Shown: positions 9,119 to 17,598 of the stretch, piece by piece
Layout: every line of letters begins with the position of its first letter
How positions within the stretch are numbered: the first letter of the stretch is position 1
The notes under the pieces: generated by a model
The model's input: the letters and a program-made list of their open reading frames with translations, nothing else
Told to the model about the DNA's origin: nothing
Databases searched by the model: none
NCBI RefSeq assembly: GCF_000302595.1
Contig: NZ_JH947127.1
Coordinates: forward strand, 452,126-516,125
Length of the DNA stretch: 64,000 bases
Direction: 5' to 3'
From: Pedobacter arcticus A12
GTDB taxonomy: Bacteria > Bacteroidota > Bacteroidia > Sphingobacteriales > Sphingobacteriaceae
Program-made: the position numbers and the translations under genes

Positions 9119-9826
9119 CTAGGGCTTATCGAACTTAAACACATCACCTATCTTCTCATCAGAATTAAATGATACTTTTAAATCGGTAATTATACCGGTT
9201 TCTAGGCTATACGCCCAACCATGAACACTTAATTGATGATCTTGTTTCCAAGCATTTTGTACTGTACTTGTTTTTGCTAGGTTATAAACATTCTCTATTA
9301 CGTTTAATTCCACCAACCGCTTTCCACGTTCGGTTTCATCCTCCATCATATCCAGCTCAAAAGCGTGAGTACGATAAACGTCTTTAATGTGACAAAGCCA
9401 GTTATCAATAAGTCCGTATTGTTTGTGGCTCATCGCCGCCAAAACTCCTCCGCAACCATAATGTCCACATACAATAACATGCTTTACTTTTAAAAGCGTA
9501 ACAGCATAGTCCAACACACTTAACATGTTCATATCTGAATGAATAACCATGTTTGCGATATTTCTGTGCACAAAAATATCTCCTGGGTTAGTACCGGTAA
9601 TCTGATTTGCCGGTACTCTACTATCCGCACAGCCAATCCATAGAATAGGCGGATTTTGTCCCTGCGCTAGCTTTTTAAAATAGTCTTCATCTTCTTTCAA
9701 AGTTTCCGCTACCCATTCTTTATTCCAGCTCAACAGGTTCTCATAACTGATATCATCGCTATCATGACCGAGAGATATATTTATAGTTTTTCCGGACTGT
9801 GTAGCTTTTCGAATTCTTTTAGGCAT
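9119..9826 (-). CDS. Beta-class carbonic anhydrase
   Basis: It interconverts CO2 and bicarbonate. The zinc ligands and the Asp/Arg dyad of the beta class are present: C66, D68 and R70 in WIGCADSRVP, then H122 and C125 in CGHYGCGG. The 235-residue length is normal and there is no signal peptide, so it is cytoplasmic. Its start codon overlaps the last 8 bases of the SulP transporter gene on the same strand, indicating translational coupling. The pairing points to bicarbonate uptake and interconversion in one unit. Confidence 0.95.
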   Translation of the reverse strand: MPKRIRKATQSGKTINISLGHDSDDISYENLLSWNKEWVAETLKEDEDYFKKLAQGQNPPILWIGCADSRVPANQITGTNPGDIFVHRNIANMVIHSDMNMLSVLDYAVTLLKVKHVIVCGHYGCGGVLAAMSHKQYGLIDNWLCHIKDVYRTHAFELDMMEDETERGKRLVELNVIENVYNLAKTSTVQNAWKQDHQLSVHGWAYSLETGIITDLKVSFNSDEKIGDVFKFDKP

Positions 9827-11429
9827 TTTCTTTTTGTGTTTTAATAATCAAATCTTTTAGTTTTGGTAGTTCGTAATTCTGGCGAATATTAACGAGTTCT
9901 ACCTTAATTTTTTTTGTGTGGGCATGTTCCTCAAAATCAAAAATAGTTGTTAGTACATCTTTATCTATAAATAAAGATTCCGTTCCATCAATTATTACTG
10001 TTTTATCTCTTAAAATATTGGTTAACGTATATTGAATTGTGCCTTTATTTAAAAACGAAACCTCCTGTGCAAGCTTAATTCTAATGATATTATCGCCTTT
10101 ACTTTGATCAACGCTGTAAAAATAAGGGTTTCTATAGTTAGTTCGTAATAAAAATATAATTCCAACGGCTAAACCAATACCTACTCCCATTAAAAGATCG
10201 GTGAATACTACCGCTAACACCGTAACTAAAAATGGAATAAACTGATCTTTCCCATCATTCCACATTTTTTTAAACAAAGATAATTTCGCTAGTTTATAAC
10301 CAACTAGCAGTAAAATTGCCGCCAAACATGAAAGGGGAATCTGATTTATTAATGTTGGTATTAAAAGCACCGCTAGCATCAAAAATATACCGTGAAATAT
10401 GGCAGACATTTTGGTGCGTCCACCAGCATTTACATTGGCAGATGAGCGTACAATAACCGCTGTCATAGGCAAAGCGCCCACTAAACCAGCAAGAGTATTC
10501 CCTATACCTTGTGCTATTAACTCTCTATTGGTTGGCGAAACCCTTTTTATTGGGTCAATTTTATCAACCGCTTCTAAACTCAACAATGTTTCTAACGACG
10601 CCACAATTGCAATTGTTACCGCTACAGTCCATATTTTAGGATTAGCAAATTGCGTGAAGTCTGGAAAAACAAAGAGTCCTTTGAAGTCTGTTAGGCTTTC
10701 TACAACAGGTATTTGTACCATTTGACCCGCTAGTAATGAAAACGAAGTTCCATCAAACAAATTTGCCAATAAAACCCCTACCGCAACAACTAACAACGGT
10801 GCAGGAACTACGGCAAATTTCTTAACTTTTGGCCACAGCACCAATATCAACATAGAAACCGCTGCAATAATTATGGCGCCCATGTTAAACCTACTCATTG
10901 CACTGCCTATCGCAGATAAGGTATTCTCATTATCGGACTGAAAAAAAGACTGGTCGCCTTCGTAGTCAGCGTCATAACCTACTGCATGTGGAAGTTGTTT
11001 TAGTATTAAAATAATACCGATTGCAGCTAACATTCCTATAATTACACTATTTGGGAAATAGTTGCCAATTGTTCCTGCTTCTAAAACCCCCAAAACAATC
11101 TGCAATAAACCCGCAATAAAAATGGCTAGCAAAAACGCATTGAAGCTTCCTAAATCCGTTATAGCGGTTAAAACAATCACTGTTAAACCTGCCGCTGGCC
11201 CACTAACACTTAATTGCGAACCACTAAAACTAGCAACAATAATACCCCCAATAATTCCAGATAAAATACCAGAAAACAATGGTGCACCAGATGCTAAAGC
11301 TATACCTAAACATAAAGGTAAGGCTACTAAAAAGACTACTACACCAGCGGGTAAATCTTTTTTTAAATTCTTGGGATTATAGTATTTAGCCATACCACTC
11401 CCCTTGAGAGATTCTTTATAATCAATCAT
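9819..11429 (-). CDS. SulP-family inorganic anion transporter, probable bicarbonate transporter
   Basis: The inner-membrane permease has 536 residues. It has about 11-12 hydrophobic segments with the SulP hallmarks GVVVFLVALPLCLGIALASG near the N-terminus and VASLETLLSLEAVDK and NRELIAQGIGNTLAGL in the middle. A C-terminal STAS domain of about 100 residues begins near FYSVDQSKGDNIIRI. SulP proteins carry sulfate, bicarbonate or other anions. The 8-base overlap with carbonic anhydrase makes bicarbonate the best guess. The start could instead be the ATG 12 codons in (11393), which has a good AAGGGGAG ribosome site just upstream. Confidence 0.92.
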   Translation of the reverse strand: MIDYKESLKGSGMAKYYNPKNLKKDLPAGVVVFLVALPLCLGIALASGAPLFSGILSGIIGGIIVASFSGSQLSVSGPAAGLTVIVLTAITDLGSFNAFLLAIFIAGLLQIVLGVLEAGTIGNYFPNSVIIGMLAAIGIILILKQLPHAVGYDADYEGDQSFFQSDNENTLSAIGSAMSRFNMGAIIIAAVSMLILVLWPKVKKFAVVPAPLLVVAVGVLLANLFDGTSFSLLAGQMVQIPVVESLTDFKGLFVFPDFTQFANPKIWTVAVTIAIVASLETLLSLEAVDKIDPIKRVSPTNRELIAQGIGNTLAGLVGALPMTAVIVRSSANVNAGGRTKMSAIFHGIFLMLAVLLIPTLINQIPLSCLAAILLLVGYKLAKLSLFKKMWNDGKDQFIPFLVTVLAVVFTDLLMGVGIGLAVGIIFLLRTNYRNPYFYSVDQSKGDNIIRIKLAQEVSFLNKGTIQYTLTNILRDKTVIIDGTESLFIDKDVLTTIFDFEEHAHTKKIKVELVNIRQNYELPKLKDLIIKTQKENA

Positions 11430-11474
11430 CCTAATTTCTTTTTTAAATAAATAAACCTTTTTTTGAGAAAAAAT

Positions 11475-11804
11475 TTACGAGAAATTAGGAGGTGGCGTAG
11501 GTACCGCCGGGAAATATAGGGTTAAGTATTTTTTTGAAAAGTAGTGATAATTTGAAAAATTAGTACTTAATGAATAATTAAAGGAGAGATTGTAAGATTT
11601 TGTAAAATCATTTCCATTATTAAAAACCTTATTGGTCTCGTTTGTATCTCTAGTCTCATTCTCTAATTCGAGTTGCATGATTGCAGAGTTCACTAACTTT
11701 TTATCTAAATTAAAAACAACAGGAGCAACAGCTATAAACATTTTCACCGCAAAGATGAAAAGGAATATTATACCGTAAAAAAAGATGCGACTTTGCTTTA
11801 GCAC
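11475..11804 (-). CDS. Small membrane-anchored or exported protein of unknown function
   Basis: The 109-residue protein has one N-terminal hydrophobic segment (FFYGIIFLFIFAVKMFIAVAPVV, about residues 8-30), either an uncleaved anchor or a signal sequence. The rest is polar and Asn/Ser-rich and ends in the striking motif YFPAVPTPPPNFS. I recognise no domain. It lies 45 bases upstream of the SulP gene on the same strand and could be the first gene of that unit. The conserved-looking proline tail makes a real gene more likely than a chance frame. Confidence 0.55.
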   Translation of the reverse strand: MLKQSRIFFYGIIFLFIFAVKMFIAVAPVVFNLDKKLVNSAIMQLELENETRDTNETNKVFNNGNDFTKSYNLSFNYSLSTNFSNYHYFSKKYLTLYFPAVPTPPPNFS

Positions 11805-12047
11805 TAATTAAATGTTAAATAAATCTAAATTATCACAACAAAAGTAAAAATCAAGATCATTTAATTTTAATTATCAATGCTATTTTTTTGTAAAAAAATT
11901 ATTAACACAATCTAAACAGCTAATATTCCGTTCTTTGTTTTGCAGGAATGAACAAAATCGAAACTTTATTTTGATTTAATTTAAACATCTATAAAACAGT
12001 GCTTCAAGATTACCTAAACCAACAATTCCTTTCTTATTTTACAGATT
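11805..12047. other. Divergent intergenic region, probable promoters
   Basis: This A/T-rich spacer separates the small membrane protein and SulP unit (minus strand) from the acetyltransferase gene (plus strand). It should hold both promoters. I see no exact TAnnTTTG box well placed for either, no hairpin of note and no open reading frame. Confidence 0.4.
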
Positions 12048-12455
12048 ATGAACGATATAGAGCAGATTACTCAGGAACTCACTTGGAAACTACGACAAAA
12101 GGAGCTTTATCCGGATTTATCGATTGATGTAATTAAACTACCGGAAGATGATTTAGGTACGCATTTAGGTTTGTTTTACGAAAACAAGTTAGCCACCGTG
12201 GTCTCTTTATTTCAAAAAGAAGACCATTTACAGTTCAGAAAATTGGCAACCGATAGTAAATATCAAAGATTAGGTTTGGGGAGTAAAATGATTAATTATG
12301 TTATCGATTATGCTAGAGAAAAACAGCTGCAAAAAGTTTGGTGTAACGCCCGCTTAAGTGCTACCGGATTTTACAAAAAACTAGGTTTTACCGAAATTGG
12401 AGAAGTTTTTTCTAAAGGTGGAATTGATTACGTGATTATGGAAATCACAATTTAA
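12048..12455 (+). CDS. GNAT-family N-acetyltransferase
   Basis: The 135-residue protein is a single GNAT fold that transfers an acetyl group from acetyl-CoA to an unknown amine. The acetyl-CoA pyrophosphate loop is visible as YQRLGLGSKMINYVIDYA (about residues 72-89, Q/RxxGxG/A pattern). After it comes WCNARLSATGFYKKLGF, the typical beta6-helix region. The C-terminus VIMEITI is also usual. It is soluble. It lies 56 bases before ruvB on the same strand with no terminator between, so it could be co-transcribed. The substrate is unknown. Confidence 0.88.
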   Translation: MNDIEQITQELTWKLRQKELYPDLSIDVIKLPEDDLGTHLGLFYENKLATVVSLFQKEDHLQFRKLATDSKYQRLGLGSKMINYVIDYAREKQLQKVWCNARLSATGFYKKLGFTEIGEVFSKGGIDYVIMEITI

Positions 12456-12511
12456 TAGTCTTGTTTAAATTTTGTTAAGCAAACAAAAAGTGATTTTGCT
12501 ATCTTCATCCC

Positions 12512-13534
12512 ATGAATGAGAATTTAGACCCTAACATCGAACGCTTAAACAATACCGATAAGGAGATTGAAAAAGTACTTCGACCACAGGAGTTTGAGGA
12601 TTTTACCGGTCAGGAAAAAATTTTAGAGAATCTTCGGATTTTTGTGCAGGCCGCTAAATTACGAGGAGAGGCTTTAGATCATGTACTACTACATGGCCCT
12701 CCCGGCTTAGGAAAAACTACACTTTCGCATATCATCGCTAATGAAATGGGCGTGGGCATAAAAATCACAAGCGGTCCTGTGCTGGATAAACCTGGAGATT
12801 TAGCAGGTTTACTAACCAATCTGGACGAAGGCGACATCTTATTTATTGATGAAATACACCGATTAAGTCCACTTGTAGAAGAGTACTTATATTCAGCAAT
12901 GGAAGATTTTAAAATCGATATTATGCTGGAGACCGGTCCAAATGCCCGCTCTGTGCAGATATCATTGAATCCATTTACTTTAGTAGGCGCTACAACACGT
13001 TCTGGCTTACTAACATCCCCTTTAAGGGCCAGATTTGGAATTAATTCTCGTTTACAATATTACGACGCTAAATTACTTACGACCATTGTAATGCGATCTG
13101 CACAGATTTTAAACACGCCCATTACAGATGAAGGCGCTTTTGAGATTGCTCGCAGAAGCCGTGGAACACCACGTATTGCAAACGCACTTTTAAGACGAAC
13201 CAGAGATTTTGCCCAAATTAAAGGCAATGGAAGTATTGAAACGGAAATTGCCAAATATGCACTCAATGCTTTAAATGTAGATGAACACGGTTTAGATGAA
13301 ATGGATAATCGAATTTTGTCGGCAATTATTGATAAATTTAAAGGTGGACCCGTAGGCTTAAAAACAATTGCTACCGCTGTTGGCGAAGATGAAGGCACTA
13401 TTGAAGAAGTTTATGAGCCATTTTTAATTCAGGAAGGGTATTTAATGCGTACCTCCAGAGGAAGAGAAGCGACAGAAAGTGCATACAAACATTTAGGAAA
13501 ATTAAAAATAGGAGGCACAGGTACTCTTTTTTAA
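12512..13534 (+). CDS. ruvB: Holliday junction branch migration ATPase RuvB
   Basis: RuvB hexamers drive branch migration of Holliday junctions together with RuvA, using ATP. The 340-residue length is standard. The Walker A motif [10 protein letters not shown] has K68, Walker B is [10 protein letters not shown] (D113, E114), and sensor 1 is VGATTRSG. The C-terminal winged helix ends with the typical [18 protein letters not shown]. Spacing to the next gene is 27 bases without a terminator. ruvA is not in the window. Confidence 0.98.
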   Translation: MNENLDPNIERLNNTDKEIEKVLRPQEFEDFTGQEKILENLRIFVQAAKLRGEALDHVLLHGPPGLGKTTLSHIIANEMGVGIKITSGPVLDKPGDLAGLLTNLDEGDILFIDEIHRLSPLVEEYLYSAMEDFKIDIMLETGPNARSVQISLNPFTLVGATTRSGLLTSPLRARFGINSRLQYYDAKLLTTIVMRSAQILNTPITDEGAFEIARRSRGTPRIANALLRRTRDFAQIKGNGSIETEIAKYALNALNVDEHGLDEMDNRILSAIIDKFKGGPVGLKTIATAVGEDEGTIEEVYEPFLIQEGYLMRTSRGREATESAYKHLGKLKIGGTGTLF

Positions 13535-13561
13535 ATTTAAGAAATTATTATATTAGACCCC

Positions 13562-14197
13562 ATGCAAACACATAATTTTGATGTAGATATTACCACGCCA
13601 TCTACAAACCAAAAAATCAAAATCAACAAAGACTTTATAGAAGTTAATAACGACAAAATAGCCTGTGAAGACGTAAAGGCAGTTAAGTATGGTGTTTCTT
13701 TGCTTGGTGGTACAAAAAAACCGAACGGAAAAGAGTACAACATTGATATTTTAGGCAAAAACGATAAAACGATAAGCATCAGATTTAAATCTAATAAAGT
13801 AGAAGATTTGTTAGAAGAAGACCATACTTATTATTATATCATGTCTGGCGTTTGGCAATATGTTAAAAAATATTTGGTAAGCCATTTTATTGAAGTGCTT
13901 AATAATAAATCTGATTTTTCGGTAGGGAATACGCAGATTACCCACCAAGGATTTATGCTTGAGTACAGTAGTGGTTTCTTGTTCTGGAAAAAACAAAAAA
14001 TAGAATTGGTACCTTGGGCCAACCTTAAATATTACCTTAATAAGGGAATTTTATACGTGGAAAGCCTAGACGATAGAAGCAAAAAAGCAACATTTAGCTT
14101 GCACCATGACTGGAACGCAGTAGTATTGAACACCTTATTGCATTATTTATGGCAAGATCATCGTAAAGAAAAATTAGCAAAGGGTCAGGAAATTTAA
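13562..14197 (+). CDS. Conserved-looking protein of unknown function, possible paired PH-like domains
   Basis: The 211-residue protein has no signal peptide or membrane helix. Two similar-looking beta-rich halves each include short strands such as IKINKDFIEVNNDKIACEDV and FLFWKKQKIELVPWANLKYY, followed by a helix near the C-terminus (HHDWNAVVLNTLLHYLW). This is reminiscent of PH-like folds, but that is an inference. It follows ruvB by 27 bases and may share its transcript. No catalytic motif is seen. Confidence 0.75.
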   Translation: MQTHNFDVDITTPSTNQKIKINKDFIEVNNDKIACEDVKAVKYGVSLLGGTKKPNGKEYNIDILGKNDKTISIRFKSNKVEDLLEEDHTYYYIMSGVWQYVKKYLVSHFIEVLNNKSDFSVGNTQITHQGFMLEYSSGFLFWKKQKIELVPWANLKYYLNKGILYVESLDDRSKKATFSLHHDWNAVVLNTLLHYLWQDHRKEKLAKGQEI

Positions 14198-14225
14198 AGC
14201 CCTCCATCACGAAAGTTAAATAACA

Positions 14226-14257
14226 AAATCCTAACCAAAATTGGTTGGGATTTGTTG
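14226..14257 (+). terminator. Intrinsic terminator
   Basis: The stem AAATCCTAACCA / TGGTTGGGATTT (one G-U pair) has an AAAT loop and is followed by a T-rich stretch. It lies 28 bases after the ruvB-hypothetical unit. Confidence 0.7.
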
Positions 14258-14337
14258 TTTATATTTAAATTTACAAATAAGAGATTAACAAAATACAAAC
14301 ATACAAGTAATTAAAAATATTTACAGTAAATTTAGTT

Positions 14338-14733
14338 ATGACAAAACTACTCAGCTGTGTTTTATGTTGCTTGAGCTTAACAGGATTTGCTCAAGAAAAC
14401 ACCAATAGCTTACCAATAAAAAGTGGACAGCCTGGCGTTTTAAACAAAAATATCAGAATATGCGCTCCTTCAAGGGCAAGCCAAATTGGGAAACAACCTC
14501 TTCTTGTTATTAAATACGGCAACCAAGAATATCATTTTAAAAACGACAGCTCTCCCTTTCCAAAGCTTACCTCCCCAGAAAACATCGAAACAGTTACCAT
14601 ATTAAAGGCCGAAGAAGCAACCGATAAATTCGGTGAAGATGGCAAATATGGCGTTATCATTATCTCTATAAAGGACAACAAAGTTTCTGAGTTTAAAAAG
14701 AACCTAAGAAAATATAAAAACGAGCGGAAATAG
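14338..14733 (+). CDS. Small exported protein with a TonB-plug-like segment
   Basis: The 131-residue protein begins with a short signal peptide (MTKLLSCVLCCLSLTGFAQ). The mature part contains ENIETVTILKAEEATDKFG then GKYGVIIISI. This closely resembles the conserved end of TonB-receptor plug domains (IEVLKDASATAIYGSRGANGVILITTK type), which Bacteroidota also use as short free-standing periplasmic domains. No barrel follows, so this is not a receptor. The function is unknown. It has its own transcription unit, with a terminator upstream. Confidence 0.7.
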   Translation: MTKLLSCVLCCLSLTGFAQENTNSLPIKSGQPGVLNKNIRICAPSRASQIGKQPLLVIKYGNQEYHFKNDSSPFPKLTSPENIETVTILKAEEATDKFGEDGKYGVIIISIKDNKVSEFKKNLRKYKNERK

Positions 14734-14870
14734 AACGAGCTAAACTTTAATTGGTTCATCGCTGTACTTTACATTCTTCTTTAGTGCTTAATCTTCCTGT
14801 TTATGATTAGGCTTTTTATAGCATACCCATGGTTGCAGTTCTCCTCATACCCCCAGTTCAAAATGGCAAG

Positions 14871-14927
14871 TAAAAACTAAATAAATAAATAAATAACTAA
14901 ATAACTAAATAACTAACTAAAAACTAA
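14871..14927. repeat. Low-complexity tandem repeat (CTAAATAA type)
   Basis: Short reiterations of AAATAACTAAATAACTAA precede and touch the 3' end of the proline dehydrogenase gene. They have no coding potential and no dyad symmetry, and are probably a replication-slippage tract. Confidence 0.7.
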
Positions 14928-16114
14928 ACCCCTCTCCTCTTCAGCTCCCTATTAATCAAATTCAATTCCCTACTCATTTGCCCCGCAATGGAAGTATTTT
15001 CTTCGGCTCTTCTAAAAAGGTAAGGTAAAACAGATTTAACCGGCCCATACGGTACATATTTTACCACATTGAAATTATTGACGGATAAATTAAAACTGAT
15101 GTTATCACTCATCCCCAGAAGTTGTGCAAAATAGATATGTGGATGATTGGATTTTATTTTTCGTTGTTCTATTTCCGCTACTAAAATTTCGCAACTGTGC
15201 TGGTTATGCGTAGCTGCTGCAAATGCAATATGCGTTATATGATCTAAGCAGAACGAAACCGAAGCATCAAAATCTCTATCGGTAGCTTCTTTATCTAAAT
15301 GTATTGGCGATGGATAACCTTTCTCAACCGCTCTAATCCGCTCTTTCTCCATATAAGCACCTCTTACCAGTTTAGCGCCCAAAACAAATTGTCCCGTTTC
15401 TGCAATGGTAAAATCTGCAATTAACGACGTCAGCTTATCATTACGGTAAAGCTGATAAGTGTTAAATACAATTGGTCTGTCTTTATTATATTTCTGCATC
15501 ATCGCTATTGCAACGTCATCAATCACATCCTGAATCCAAGATTCCTCGGCATCAATCATCACGGGCTGATAAAAATCGGAAGCTTTTTTACAGATCAGCT
15601 CAATTCTGTTCAATGCCTTTTGCCACTCTACCGCTTCAAAATGTTTCAATTCTTCTTTACTAGCTATCTTTTCTAGCAAAGAAAACCGAGCCAGACCACT
15701 GACTTTAAAAACACAGAAAGGAATTGCTTGTGGCATTTCTACTGCTTTATCAATACTGTTTAAAATATGTTGGGCGGTTTGGTCAAACACGCTTTCTTCA
15801 GCTGCACCTTCTACAGAATAATCTAAAATTGTTCCAACCTTATTGGCGAATAACCTTAAAACTACGGGCGTACATCCGCTAATTGTTTCGCCACCACAAA
15901 ACTGTTTAAATAAAGTTGCTTTGATAATTCCAGAAACTGGCATTCTTAAAAATAGTGCGGTTTTTGTTAAAACCGGCCCTACTTTCGCTAAGAAGCGGTT
16001 GCTAATTATTTTAAATAGCCAGTAAGATTCTTTGAGCTCCTTATTGCTTAAATGCTTAAAAGCAATTTCGGTATTGTCAAAAGACAAACTAGAAACAGGA
16101 ATTTGGTTTTCCAT
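14924..16114 (-). CDS. Proline dehydrogenase
   Basis: It oxidises L-proline to pyrroline-5-carboxylate with FAD and passes electrons to the quinone pool. This is the monofunctional form, without the P5C dehydrogenase half of PutA. The TIM-barrel motifs include QPVMIDAEESWIQD, GAKLVRGAYMEKER, AAATHNQHSC and the C-terminal PYGPVKSVLPYLFRRAEEN, where the paired Arg residues bind the substrate carboxylate. I chose the ATG at 16114 (MENQIPVSSLSFDNTEIAF, 396 residues) over an in-frame ATG at 16201. The shorter start fits the family, and a CAAAATTA -7 box lies between the two. Gene expression diverges from the S4-aroB pair. Confidence 0.93.
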   Translation of the reverse strand: MENQIPVSSLSFDNTEIAFKHLSNKELKESYWLFKIISNRFLAKVGPVLTKTALFLRMPVSGIIKATLFKQFCGGETISGCTPVVLRLFANKVGTILDYSVEGAAEESVFDQTAQHILNSIDKAVEMPQAIPFCVFKVSGLARFSLLEKIASKEELKHFEAVEWQKALNRIELICKKASDFYQPVMIDAEESWIQDVIDDVAIAMMQKYNKDRPIVFNTYQLYRNDKLTSLIADFTIAETGQFVLGAKLVRGAYMEKERIRAVEKGYPSPIHLDKEATDRDFDASVSFCLDHITHIAFAAATHNQHSCEILVAEIEQRKIKSNHPHIYFAQLLGMSDNISFNLSVNNFNVVKYVPYGPVKSVLPYLFRRAEENTSIAGQMSRELNLINRELKRRGV

Positions 16115-16134
16115 TGGTTTTTTTAGGTTACCAA

Positions 16135-16142
16135 CAAAATTA
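16135..16142 (-). promoter_or_regulatory. -7 promoter box for the proline dehydrogenase gene
   Basis: CAAAATTA read on the minus strand is TAATTTTG, a TAnnTTTG match. It predicts transcription starting near 16128, 14 bases before the preferred ATG at 16114. It would lie inside the coding region if the 16201 start were used. Confidence 0.5.
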
Positions 16143-16186
16143 TAAAATGATTTGCGATTAAAAGCATCTGAAACAAGCGTTTTTTG

Positions 16187-16194
16187 TAAGTTTG
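16187..16194 (+). promoter_or_regulatory. -7 promoter box for the S4 protein-aroB pair, suggesting a leaderless transcript
   Basis: TAAGTTTG matches TAnnTTTG and ends only 5 bases before the ATG at 16200. In Bacteroidota transcription starts about 4-8 bases after this box, so the message would begin at or next to the start codon. Confidence 0.5.
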
Positions 16195-16199
16195 TTACC

Positions 16200-16406
16200 A
16201 TGATTAAATTTACGTTAGAAGGAGAGTTTATCCCCTTAATTCAGCTTTTAAAAGCTACGGATTTGGTTTCTTCTGGAGGAGAAGCACAAATGGTAGTATT
16301 GGACGGTTTGGTTAAATATAACGGCGAAATCGACTATAGAAAAAGATTAAAAGTAAAAAGAGGCGATATAGTTGAATTTAACGGACAAACCATCAGTATT
16401 ATATGA
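16200..16406 (+). CDS. Small S4-domain RNA-binding protein (YbcJ/YaaA-like)
   Basis: The 68-residue protein is one S4 domain: FTLEGEFIPLIQLLKATDL, then SSGGEAQMVVLDGLVKYNGE and the KVKRGDIVEFNGQTI end. It binds structured RNA, perhaps the ribosome; the partner is unknown. The ATG at 16200 was preferred to an upstream in-frame start at 16152 because the domain begins here and a promoter box lies between them. Its stop overlaps the aroB start by 4 bases (ATGA), so the two are translated together. Confidence 0.85.
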   Translation: MIKFTLEGEFIPLIQLLKATDLVSSGGEAQMVVLDGLVKYNGEIDYRKRLKVKRGDIVEFNGQTISII

Positions 16407-17464
16407 AATCGATACAAAACAGCAACTACCAAGTTTACTTTGATAATAGTTTAAGCGTTTTAAACGAAGTTCTTGCGAGGAAAACCTACTCAAAGGTTTT
16501 TATTTTAACTGATGAAGTAACCGGAGAGCTCTGCTTGCCAGTATTGCGTGAAAAATTACCTGAACTTACAGATTTTGATTTAATTGAAGTGCCTAACGGC
16601 GAAGAAAACAAGACCATTGATTTCTGTATCGGTATTTGGAGAACCCTTTTAGATTTCGAAGCTGATAGAAATGCTATTCTAATAAACTTAGGTGGCGGCG
16701 TAGTCACTGATATGGGAAGTTTTGCGGCTTCTACCTTTAAGCGAGGAATTGAGTTTTTACAGATTCCTACCACTTTACTTTCGCAGGTTGATGCTTCCGT
16801 TGGTGGTAAAACAGGTATTGATATGGATGATGTTAAAAACATTATCGGCACTTTTGCACAGCCACAAGCTGTAATTATCTCCACCGAGTTCTTCAAAACA
16901 TTATCGGATAGGGAAATGACTTCTGGCTTTGCGGAAGTTATTAAACACGGAATTATTGCTGATGCTGATTTTTTTACTGACGTTGCACAATTAGAAAATG
17001 CCAGAGCTATAACCGAAGCACACATTTATCATTCTGTAGAGATAAAAAACAATGTAGTAACTGAAGATCCTTTTGAAAAAGGCTTAAGAAAAACGTTGAA
17101 CTACGGACACACCATCGGTCACGCGATAGAGTCTTGGTCTTTATCTAACGAAAAAAATTCTTTATTACACGGCGAGGCCATTGCTATTGGGATGATTTGC
17201 GAAGCTTATTTAGCTATGCAATTGGTTGGCTTATCAGAAAAAGATTTAGCTACCATTACAGAAACATTTTTGAAATATTACGGAAAGTATAATATCAGAG
17301 AAGGCATTGAAAACGAGCTTTTAAACATCATGAAGCAGGATAAGAAAAACCAATCTGGAAAAATTAGCTTCTCCTTACCAGATAAAATTGGTAATTGCAA
17401 GTTTGATATTTTTGTAGAAGAAAAGTTAATTAGAGAAAGCTTAGCTTATTACCAGTCACTTTAA
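16403..17464 (+). CDS. aroB: 3-dehydroquinate synthase
   Basis: It cyclises DAHP to 3-dehydroquinate, the second step of the shikimate pathway, using NAD and a divalent metal. The 353-residue length is standard. The NAD-binding stretch is NLGGGVVTDMGSFAAS, followed by IPTTLLSQVDASVGGKTG. The metal ligands are in FAEVIKHGII (Glu), LNYGHTIGHAIE (His) and LLHGEAIAIGM (His). It overlaps the S4 gene by 4 bases and ends just before a terminator. The pathway continues with aroF, aroA and aroC about 5 kb downstream in a separate unit. Confidence 0.97.
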   Translation: MKSIQNSNYQVYFDNSLSVLNEVLARKTYSKVFILTDEVTGELCLPVLREKLPELTDFDLIEVPNGEENKTIDFCIGIWRTLLDFEADRNAILINLGGGVVTDMGSFAASTFKRGIEFLQIPTTLLSQVDASVGGKTGIDMDDVKNIIGTFAQPQAVIISTEFFKTLSDREMTSGFAEVIKHGIIADADFFTDVAQLENARAITEAHIYHSVEIKNNVVTEDPFEKGLRKTLNYGHTIGHAIESWSLSNEKNSLLHGEAIAIGMICEAYLAMQLVGLSEKDLATITETFLKYYGKYNIREGIENELLNIMKQDKKNQSGKISFSLPDKIGNCKFDIFVEEKLIRESLAYYQSL

Positions 17465-17483
17465 TCTTCATAATCGTATTTAT

Positions 17484-17520
17484 AAAAGGTACTGTATTAA
17501 TTTACAGTACCTTTTGTTTT
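17484..17520 (+). terminator. Intrinsic terminator after aroB
   Basis: The stem AAAGGTACTGTA / TACAGTACCTTT closes a 6-base AT loop and is followed by TTGTTTTTT. It begins 20 bases after the aroB stop. Confidence 0.85.
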
Positions 17521-17542
17521 TTAAGCCGTTTTCATTACTACA

Positions 17543-17580
17543 AAAAAATAGCAGATCCCTTTGACAGAAATCTGCTATTA
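17543..17580 (-). terminator. Intrinsic terminator for the siderophore receptor gene
   Basis: Read on the minus strand, AATAGCAGAT and ATCTGCTATT pair around a 13-base loop and are followed by seven T. It lies 19 bases beyond the stop of the receptor gene. Confidence 0.8.
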
Positions 17581-17598
17581 GCTGTTTTTGATAGGTAA

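Noticed and set aside
16152-16199. Upstream in-frame start for the S4 protein
   Set aside because: The extra 16 residues precede the S4 domain, and a -7 box lies between this codon and the preferred ATG at 16200.
16115-16201. Longer proline dehydrogenase starting at 16201
   Set aside because: The added residues do not match the family, and the -7 box CAAAATTA would lie inside the gene.
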